Shown here: in pieces, positions 56,566 to 64,000 of the stretch
Layout of the letters: every line of letters begins with the position of its first letter
How positions within the stretch are numbered: the first letter of the stretch is position 1
Source: Saussurea involucrata
Lineage: Eukaryota; Streptophyta; Magnoliopsida; Asterales; Asteraceae
Assembly: GCA_033807775.1 (NCBI GenBank)
Contig: CM066320.1
Location: forward strand, 184,310,784-184,374,783
DNA length: 64,000 bases
Reading direction: 5' to 3'
Program-made: the position numbers and the translations under genes
The notes under the pieces: model-generated
Seen by the model: the letters and a program-made list of their open reading frames with translations, nothing else
The model's database searches: none
Told to the model about the DNA's origin: nothing

Positions 56566-59300
56566 TGTAACACCCGTAATTTCGGTAAATAAATACCACC
56601 CAAATGTTTTGCATCTTGAAAATGGTGGGATTTATGTTTGGAAGACATTACGTAAAGTCTCTAAGAGTATCGGGAGTTTTGGCGTTGAAAAAAAGTCGAG
56701 TTCCGAGGCTTGGTACGCGGGTCGCGACAATGACCATGTCATTGTCGCGGTGTCAATGTCGCATTGGGTGACGATCTGAGCAAATCAAACAGAAACATGC
56801 ACATGGGGAGCAACAATGACACGCGAGAATGACCAGGTCATTGTCGCGGTGTCATTGTCGCGGTCGGGGTGCTGAATCCGATTAAAACCCCTTTCAACCC
56901 CAAATCACTTCTCACTTCTCCCATTTCACCTCTTTCTCTTCCAAACAGAAACCCTAACCCTCTAAATCGTTTTTGGAGCTCTTGAAGCCATAAATCTTAC
57001 AAACCAAAGCTTCTCTTTTAGTTTTTAACAAGGAATTTGGATGGAGGTTAGAACCCTTCTTCTCACTTTCGTTTTGGTAAGATTTCTACACTTTCTAGGG
57101 TTTTACCCAACCCTCACATAAACCTTTTCCTTTCTTTGGATGAAATGAAGATTGAAGCTCACTTTGGTAACACTAGAAGTGTTTGGTTGGTGGATTCACT
57201 TGATGATTGAGGTTTTGGAAGATTTGGACTTGAAGATACAGACTTCTTCAAAGGAGCACACGTTTGGTAAAAACCTAGATTTAGCTAAATCTAGCAAAGG
57301 TGAGTTCAAGTTACTTTGCGAAAACTTTGTACATGCCAAAATGAGCATTTTCCAAATATTTGTGTGTTTTACTTGAAAATATATGTGGTTGAGTTATTTG
57401 AATGGTTTAACTCTATTTGAAGTGTTTATCATCATAAATGTGTAAAACACCCATATTTGGGGCTTTTGAATATTTGGATGGTTAGAAGTCAAAATTGTCT
57501 TTAAAAGATTAATTGCTCAAAATGAGGTTTATTTGATGGTTTAATCATGTTAGTGTAAATGATTTTAATAAACCATTTGGGAAAATGCACTTTTAGCGTT
57601 ATGAGTCATTTTGAGAATATTAAGGGTGTGGGTCCTTTAGGAAAACCCTTTTGTTTAACCAGTGTTGAGTTTTGGGGTTAATGATGATTTTGGGATACGT
57701 GTTTTCTTAAACAATGTTTAAACGCGTTTATACGATGATGACCGACATTATGGGTCTACAAGTTTGGAGCACTTTGCTCGGTTTTGACTTTGAGATAGTC
57801 TTGGGACATTTGTCCGGTTTAAATGGCTCGATGTGTAGTCTTATTTACGGGTTGCTTTTATTGCACCGTGTTGCATATTATTGCACGTTGTTGACATTTA
57901 CATGCTCGGGGTGGAGTCTAGGATGTGTTATATTCTTAATTTGCATTTCATTTGCATGATTTGATGTTGATAAATGATCATTAGATTTTGAGCAGAGGGC
58001 TCGGTTTTGGACTCGATTGAGTCTTGATGGCATTCACCCGGTTTTAATAAGCTCGACGTGGGCTTGGGGTTTGCATTGCATGAATTGCATTATATTTGGA
58101 GTTTACATGATTTGAATGCATTAGTTATTCTTTTGAGGTCATGTATGAATTTTTAAGTTAAGTAAGCTTGTTTTGGATGGTGGGTTTTTCCAAGGTAAAG
58201 ACCTAGTATGGTTGAACTTGAGGGCTTGGACTAAAGACCTAGTATGGTTGATGTCTAAGAGGGGCTAAAGACCTAGTATGGTTGATGCCGAAGACGGACT
58301 AAAGACCTAGTATGGTTGATGTTTGAGTTGGACTAAATACCTAGTATGGTTGATGTCTAAGATGGGCTAAAGATCTAGTATGATTGATGCCAAGGATTGA
58401 CTAAAGACCTAGTATGGTTGATGTCATCCGTTTTCCACATCCAAGAAGCTTACCTACATTTATTTAATCGTGGTTTAATTTATGTGTTTGCCACATTCGA
58501 TGAAGTCGGGTCTCCCCCGTCACCGAAGGGTGTTGATTTCGGGTATTTTATCTATTTACATTGTTGAGGTTATATTACATGCATATGGATTGTTTCCCAT
58601 GATTGATGGACAGATTTATGTACATTCTTATTGGATGTTTTAATTGCTGGAGTTTTATTCGCAGTGGCGATTATTTGAGAAATTATTATTAATTAACTCT
58701 TGATGTGAGTTTTGGATTTGAGTCCTTTACAGAGAAACGATTTTCATTGGAAGCTTTCCTCTCAGAAACTGTATGCGTTTGGAAAATGGGTTGTCGATGT
58801 CTTTTATACAAACCCTTTTAGAAAATCATTTGTTTAAGTTGTAGCTGTCGATTTATCAAATGATTTGCTCATGATAATCTTTGTCGCAAAATCTCGTTTA
58901 AATATTTATTCAGATCATGACTAAAACTACTATCTCCCGATTTATGATTTTATACAGTCATGATAAAATGCTTGAACTCACTAGGCGTAAGCCTAACCCT
59001 TTTATTTGTCGGCATGTGCAACAGGCTCAGGTTGGGGTAGCTCTAGCTACATTGTGAAGTGGCAAGTGCTAGTAGAGTGCACGAGAGGTGACTTGTTTAG
59101 TGAAGTATTCCGCACGTATTTGGATTTAGCAACTTGTGTTGTGTTAAGTAACACCCGTTTAAGTTATTTTATTGGGGAAATTATAATGCTTTAAATTCCG
59201 AGGTATTTTAATGAATGAATTGTAGAGATGATTTATCTACTTTTGGATGTATTATCGAAATTTTAAATTAGTTGCTCGTTCCAAATTCTAGGGTATTACA
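56566..59300 (+). repeat. LTR A2 of outer Gypsy element
   Basis: 2,735 bp, TGTAACACCCGTAATTTCGG to TAGGGTATTACA, followed by TGGTATCAGAGC at 59304-59315 and about 300 bp of internal leader that breaks off near 59609. The 35-bp array lies at about 58197-58427. Confidence 0.88.
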
Positions 59301-59609
59301 AGTTGGTATCAGAGCATAAGTTTGAGAGATTTAGGTGTTGATTTTGGATACCTAGACTCAAACTAGCGTTTGTTTAAGTAAATGAGAGTGAAATTCACCT
59401 TTAGACACTTTAAGATAGGATGTTTTGAAGTTGATGGAGCTTTTAGAAACGAGAATCATGTTGAGAGTAGCAAGGATAAGCATGTACGGTGCGTTCATAG
59501 TGACACCTGGCCAGTGTCATGGTGAACCTACTAGTACATGTGCATACTTGAATTGCTTTCATGTGATGATCGTTGGGGTAGTAAAGGAAGTTATAAGCTA
59601 GTAGTCGTT

Positions 59610-59848
59610 GTTTCTTATATTTGTATTTTTTATGTAGTTTCATGTATTTTTTTCATTCTTATGAAACGGTTTCATATATTTTCTCAGTTAAATGAAACTT
59701 TTTCGTTTTTACATAAAAAACACAAATATATGAAACAATTTCATCAAGAAATGAATGATAAACAGTTTCATCAAAATAAACAATTTCATTAATTTAACCA
59801 ATGAAATCGACGGTTTACACGACTTGCAAGATTAAGATGGTTTACAAA
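59610..59848. repeat. GTTTCAT-rich inverted-repeat patch
   Basis: GTTTCAT or ATGAAAC occurs about ten times, and TTTGTATTTTTTATGTAGTT pairs imperfectly with ACATAAAAAACACAAATA about 90 bp later, giving a potential hairpin. No coding. Confidence 0.5.
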
Positions 59849-59852
59849 AGAA

Positions 59853-59902
<50 letters not shown>
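59849..59902. repeat. (CT)n(TA)n(GA)n palindromic microsatellite
   Basis: CT run, TA run and GA run in succession; the tract is its own reverse complement over about 45 bp. Confidence 0.95.
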
Positions 59903-59903
<1 letters not shown>

Positions 59904-60156
59904 GAAGGTTCATGTGAGGAGCGTAACAATTTAAGAGAACGTGAGGAGCACCACCCATGTACAAAATCACATGCGATTCACAACACAAGGACTAAAAATC
60001 ATATGTGATTAACATTTTAGACACGCGCGGTTTGTCCCGCGGTTTGCAAAAGCGCGCGGTTTGTCCCGCGGTTTGTGTTGTGAATCACATGTGATTTTGT
60101 ACATGGGCGGTGCTCCTCACGTTCTCTTAAATTGTTACGCTCCTCATTTGAACCCG

Positions 60157-60160
<4 letters not shown>
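59903..60160. mobile_element. MITE with ~80-bp near-perfect inverted repeats
   Basis: Left arm GAGGAGCGTAACAATTTAAG, AGAACGTGAGGAGCACC, ACAAAATCACATGCGATTCA; the right arm is its reverse complement with only a few changes. The core contains GCGCGGTTTGTCCCGCGGTT twice. The ends abut GA and TA microsatellites. Non-autonomous, no coding. Confidence 0.85.
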
Positions 60161-60200
<40 letters not shown>

Positions 60201-60204
60201 TATA
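60161..60204. repeat. (TA)n microsatellite
   Basis: About 18 TA units between the MITE and the E2 element. Confidence 0.9.
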
Positions 60205-60249
60205 GACTTGAGATCCTGTGAGACCAGACTATTTCCGTGAGACCAAAAA

Positions 60250-61329
60250 AATCTGTTTTATTTAAAATAAGTTTTTTTAATTTTAAAGAAGATATCGATC
60301 AACATAATCTGGTATGATAGTTTATGTGCACATATACACATAAACAAATATCGTTTATACCACAAGAATAATCAAACCAACATGCCAGAATGCACATATG
60401 CACACTTTATGTGCACATATGCACATAATCAAATTGTTTAATAATCTGGTATGATAGTTTATGTGCACATATGCACATAAACAAATATCGTTTATACCAT
60501 AAAAATAATCAAACCAACAGGCCAGAATGCACATATGCACAGTGTATGTGCACATATGCACATAATCAGATTGTTGAATAAATAAGTACGACAGTTTATG
60601 TGCACATATGCACATAAACAAATAGCGTGTATAGCATAAGAATAATCAAACCAACATGTCAAAATAATCATATGCACAGTTTATGTGCACATATGCACAT
60701 AAGCAAATTGTTGAATCCAATGAATGCTCCGACGATGAAGCAATAGTCAGATCTGGTGACCTCGTTGGCGGCGGAGGTGGTGGGAGGAAGGTGGAGGCGC
60801 TTGAGACGCTTGTAAACGAAGGCAGAGGCGGCGGAGGTGGTCGGAGGAAGGCAGAAGCGGCGGAGGTGGTGGGAGGAAGGCGGAGGTGGTGGGAGGAAGG
60901 CGGAGGCGCTTGAGACGCTTGTAAACGAAGGCAGAGGCGGCGGAGGTGGTCGGAGGAAGGCAGAAGCGGCGGAGGTGGTGGGAGGAAGGCGGAGGCGCTT
61001 GAGATGCTTGTAAACGATGGCGGAGGCGGCGAAGGCGACGGGAGGAAGGCGGAGGCGGCGGAAGTGGTGGGAGGAATGGTGGAAGATATCCACGAATTAT
61101 TTTTTTGAAGAGATGTGATAACCATCCCTTAAAATTAGGTGATTTCATTTTTAATCTTTGTTGGTTTGGGCAAAAATGCCCCTCTGCACTTATGCACAAA
61201 TGACAACCTTCTCTTTTTTAATTTTAAATAATATTATAATCCTTGATTTAATTATAACCGTTGATCTTAATAATCTATGGTTGTGATCGGTTCGTACCAA
61301 TGAGTTGGTTAGCAAAAGAAGGGCCCTCT
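60250..61329. mobile_element. TIR element E2, inverted relative of E1
   Basis: Aligns in reverse orientation with E1 over the TATGTGCACATA tandem region (60310-60710), the GC-rich minisatellite (60755-61085) and the end CTAACCAACTCATTGGTACG. The right end (GGTTAGCAAAAGAAGGGCCC) is intact. The left end is not the matching inverted repeat; it is replaced near 60206-60250 by GAGATCCTGTGAGACCAG and CCGTGAGACC, so E2 has a chimeric end. Pro/Ser-rich frames on the minus strand are repeat-driven. Confidence 0.7.
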
Positions 61330-61344
61330 ATATAAATATATATA

Positions 61345-61560
61345 GGGTTTCGACGAGAAATGCTAAATTTGGTGAGAAGTGTGAGAAGCGGTTATCAACC
61401 GTTGGATGAGAAATGGACAAACATTAAATTGAGATACACTGAGATGCACCAGATCAATTCTCTTTTAAGCCGCAATTCATAGATAAGTATTTGATTAAAA
61501 ATGGCCCGCGGTTTAAATAAACTCCTCACACCTCTCATAAAAAATGACATTTCTCACATG
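61345..61560. mobile_element. Probable MITE
   Basis: GAGAAATGCTAAATTTGGTG and GAGAAGTGTGAGAAG on the left pair imperfectly with CTCCTCACACCTCTCATAA and AATGACATTTCTCACAT on the right. Flanked on the left by TATATATA. No coding. Confidence 0.45.
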
Positions 61561-62032
61561 ATTTTATGTGATTACAGGAGTACTATAACATCGTGTATAT
61601 AACCCAAAATCTTAATATAAAGCGTATTTATTATTCAATAATGCCTATTCATAAATGTACTATTGAGATATCTTTTTCTAACTTTTCTAATTTTACGTAA
61701 TCGTGTTTTGTTCTTTTTGATATCTGAATTTTCAATACAACTATGAAATTTGGTATTCATCCAATATTTCTATAAATTACTAATTACTAATATTATATAT
61801 CTATTCTCCCATTCAAATGATCCTAAAATAAAAACGTTTACTTTTTTTTTTAAATCTAAAAGAATCATTATGATTTACCTAACTCCCTATAATTTAAAAC
61901 CATTTGAACACTAACATCAACAAAAATGATATATTTAATATCGAATTAGTCTTATAAATAAAACCGTATACCTTAGCTTCAAAATATACTTTTGATTTCA
62001 CCCTTTCAAGCCAACATTTCACTTGCTTAACT
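61561..62032. other. Upstream region of the gulonolactone oxidase-like gene
   Basis: AT-rich unique sequence. No gene or element is seen before the TATA box. Confidence 0.5.
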
Positions 62033-62039
62033 ATATAAA
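62033..62039 (+). promoter_or_regulatory. TATA box of the gulonolactone oxidase-like gene
   Basis: TATATAA within AACTATATAAACTTCC, 49 bp before the ATG at 62088, a usual distance for a plant TATA box with a short leader. Confidence 0.6.
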
Positions 62040-62087
62040 CTTCCTCCATTAACCCTTCCACTATATTGAATTTGTGTATAGTGTGTA

Positions 62088-63850
62088 ATGTTGTTATCAA
62101 GACCAGTTTCAACACTGAAATGGAGCTTCTTGATTATAATGATGATAACCACCATGGTAACCTGTAATCCTCCTGAAGAGCCCATTAAATGTTCAACCAA
62201 TCTCACAAACTGCAACATCACCAACTCTTATGGCGCATTCCCCGATCGAACCACCTGTCGTGCGGCCGAGGTCACATACCCTTCATCCGAACAAGACATC
62301 ATCTCAGCCGTTGCCACCGCTACACGGGCCCACAGAAACATGAGAGTTGCCACTCGTTACTCGCACAGCATACCAAAGTTGGTTTGTCCGGCTGGCGATG
62401 ATGGACTCATTATTAGTACCGAAAAACTCAATCGTGTTATTGAAATCGATAAAGATAGCGGGCTCGTGACCTTAGAGAGCGGTGTGACATTAAGGCAACT
62501 CATAGATGTGGCTTCAAAAAGTGGGTTGGCTTTGCCTTACACTCCTTATTGGTGGGGTTTGACGATTGGTGGTCTTTTAGGCACCGGTGCACACGGTAGC
62601 ACCCTTTGGGGCAACGGTAGCGCAATTTATGAGTATGTGGTTCGGATGCGGATTGTCGCCCCCGGTCAGGCAGAAGATGGTTATGCTAAAGTGTGGACGC
62701 TAGAAGAAAATGGCGAGTCCGATGGAGACATGAAGGCAGCTAAAGTTTCTCTCGGAGTACTAGGAGTTATTTCTCAGGTATATATATTGATTGATTAAGT
62801 TTTCACTGCAACAAAATCAGATCTATTAACAATTCAGATATATCTAAATATCATAATAGAACGTTTTATATGTTTTTAGGACCAAACAATTAATTATGCA
62901 CCTAACATAAAAGTGTTATGATAGGATGTTAATAGGTATTTAGGATCTTTACAAGTTTTTGTTAATTAATAGGGTATTTTTAAAATAGAATGTCATCTTA
63001 ATTTTTGTTATAGGACGCTTCAATTTGAAAAGTTCCCAATGAACATATCTTCATATATATGACACTCTTTCAGGTTAATTAAAAAGTAATGTCATAAAAG
63101 CCCATGATGAAAAAAAAAACCACACACGTATAAACCTGTGTAATTATTACACTTTTAACTGACAAAATCTTTTAGACGGATTTGGTTACCATCACTACTA
63201 GAAAAAGAGGTATCAATGACGAAAATCAGTGACGAAAAATTACGTTGCTAATTAGTGATGGATTAGTGACGAATTAGCGACTGAATACACTAATTTGTAT
63301 TTAAAAAATAATTAGATAAATAAAATATACGATTTGTCGCTGATGCATTTCGTCGCTGGTCCGTTACTGATAAGCAATCACCCACCACCTGTTCAACGAT
63401 GGACTTGCAGTGACGGATTAGTGACGGTGTACAATGACATATCAGCAATGAAAATTTCCGTCACTAATAGGGTCGATTTTTGTAGTGCATAAAATAGATT
63501 TTGCTGCAATGATTGTAGTTTATTGTAACATGCATGATAAATACGTACGTACTCGCTTTATCGTATCATGAGACTTGAACTCATTAAACTATAGGTAACT
63601 TTAAGGCTGCAACCATTGTTCAAGAGGTCCGTTACCTTAGTAACCCAAAACGACACAGACTTATCAGATCAAGTGACCACCTTTGGGAGACAACATGAGT
63701 TTGCAGACATAACATGGTACCCGAGTCAGAAACGAGTGGTTTATCGGGTCGATGATCGAGTTTCCTCCAATGTCTCCGGAAATGGTCTCTGGGATCACCT
63801 TGGTTTTCGCGCTATGCCTTCCCTTGCACTCCTTATCTTAAGATCTTCAG
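62088..63850 (+). CDS. GULLO: L-gulonolactone oxidase-like FAD enzyme, exons 1-2 (partial)
   Basis: Exon 1 is 62088-62777 (230 codons) and exon 2 is 63595-63850, joined in phase 0 (ISQ to VTLRLQP) by CAG/GTATAT and CTATAG. The second donor (TCAG/GTAACT) is in phase 1, and exon 3 lies beyond the window. The protein starts with a likely secretory signal (MLLSRPVSTLKWSFLIIMMI, residues 1-26), then a CNITNSYGAFPDRTTC segment, and a VAO/PCMH-type FAD-binding domain with ATRYSHSIPKLVCP, LGTGAHGSTLWGNG and YVVRMRIVAPGQ. Exon 2 has FGRQHEFADITWYPSQ and YRVDDRVSSN. This matches plant gulonolactone oxidase-like proteins, which oxidise L-gulono-1,4-lactone toward ascorbate, probably in the secretory pathway. 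The start is the first ATG after a good TATA box. It is the only clearly functional host gene here. Confidence 0.9.
62778..63594 (+). other. Intron 1 of the gulonolactone oxidase-like gene
   Basis: 817-nt GT-AG intron holding a small CACTA element. The short frame continuing past the donor for six residues is intronic. Confidence 0.8.
63193..63487. mobile_element. Mini-CACTA element in intron 1
   Basis: Ends CACTACTAGAAAAA and TTTTTGTAGTG are inverted repeats of the CACTA superfamily. The 3-bp target duplication CAT (63190-63192, 63488-63490) is exact. Inside, GTGACGGA or its relatives (AGTGACGAA, CGTCACT) recur in both orientations as subterminal repeats. 295 bp, no coding. Confidence 0.88.
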
Positions 63851-63906
63851 GTAACTAGCAGTCGTTCACCCATAAGTAATTGTACAGTTTGTACAACCCT
63901 TGATTA

Positions 63907-63907
63907 C

Positions 63908-64000
<93 letters not shown>
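63907..64000. repeat. (ACATAT)n microsatellite
   Basis: At least 15 units of ATACAT in the second intron, running off the window edge. Confidence 0.97.

Larger units (their letters stand above)
24439..59609 (+). mobile_element. Outer Gypsy element A (coding-poor), nested and tandem
   Basis: LTRs at 24439-27179 and 56566-59300 lie in direct orientation. Internal sequence between them is split by the SIRE-like Copia insertion (27336-53095, target AGAAT). The internal part contains no usable gag-pol frame. A polypurine tract (GGTTGGGAGGAT) precedes the second LTR and a TGGTATCAGAGC primer site follows both LTRs. The second LTR is followed by ~300 bp of the same internal leader, ending near 59609, so the structure is LTR-internal-LTR-internal (truncated). 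It resembles large retrotransposon derivatives that depend on another element's proteins. Confidence 0.8.

Overview
The window is eukaryotic nuclear DNA from a flowering plant, almost certainly a eudicot; an aster-family genome is my best guess, but that rests only on general resemblance of the repeats. It is AT-rich and dominated by transposable elements: Copia and Gypsy LTR retrotransposons primed by initiator-Met tRNA, Helitrons, MITEs and a CACTA element. Host-type genes lie only at the two edges: a two-exon FAR1-type DNA-binding-domain gene (2318-3268, minus) and the first two exons of an L-gulonolactone oxidase-like gene (62088-63850, plus) that runs off the right edge. No tRNA, rRNA or CRISPR was found.

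1-4332: a relic of a Ulp1-like (C48) protease, flanked by two clusters of the palindrome TGCATATATGCA, then the FAR1 gene, then a local duplication with (TA)n tracts. 4333-9750: a non-autonomous Helitron made mostly of a ~205-bp satellite whose units each begin like the Helitron 5' end; a 1.9-kb solo LTR sits in it with a 5-bp target duplication. The flanking duplicate at 3916/3917 preserves the empty insertion site. 10823-18850: a decayed Copia element with both LTRs and target duplications; a second solo LTR landed inside its primer binding site. 19398-19790 is a captured fragment of a PRP4-like splicing-factor gene. 20873-~24097 is a 5'-truncated second Copia.

24439-59609 is a three-level nest. 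The outer layer is a coding-poor Gypsy element (LTRs 24439-27179 and 56566-59300, both followed by a primer binding site, so LTR-internal-LTR-internal). Inside it is a SIRE-like Copia on the minus strand (27336-53095, duplication AGAAT) with near-intact gag and pol and a long third ORF. Inside that ORF is a 9-kb, very young Gypsy derivative (29318-38348, duplication ATTTT). LTR divergence counted by eye (about 1%, 1% and 0.3%) agrees with the nesting order. The SIRE leader has itself collected a Helitron end with a PPR gene fragment, several palindromic MITEs and a partial Gypsy LTR.

The most interesting item is the third ORF of the SIRE-like element (41699 down to 28574, about 1,310 codons once the later insertion is discounted). 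It is preceded by a plant-type promoter layout (G-box, TATA box, possible 5'UTR intron), appears to contain a 152-nt coding intron, and encodes a coiled-coil, acidic, NLS-bearing protein with no visible signal peptide or membrane segment, which argues against the usual 'envelope-like' label. 59610-61570 is a second MITE cluster, partly an inverted copy of the one at 49372-50653, and leads into the gulonolactone oxidase gene.
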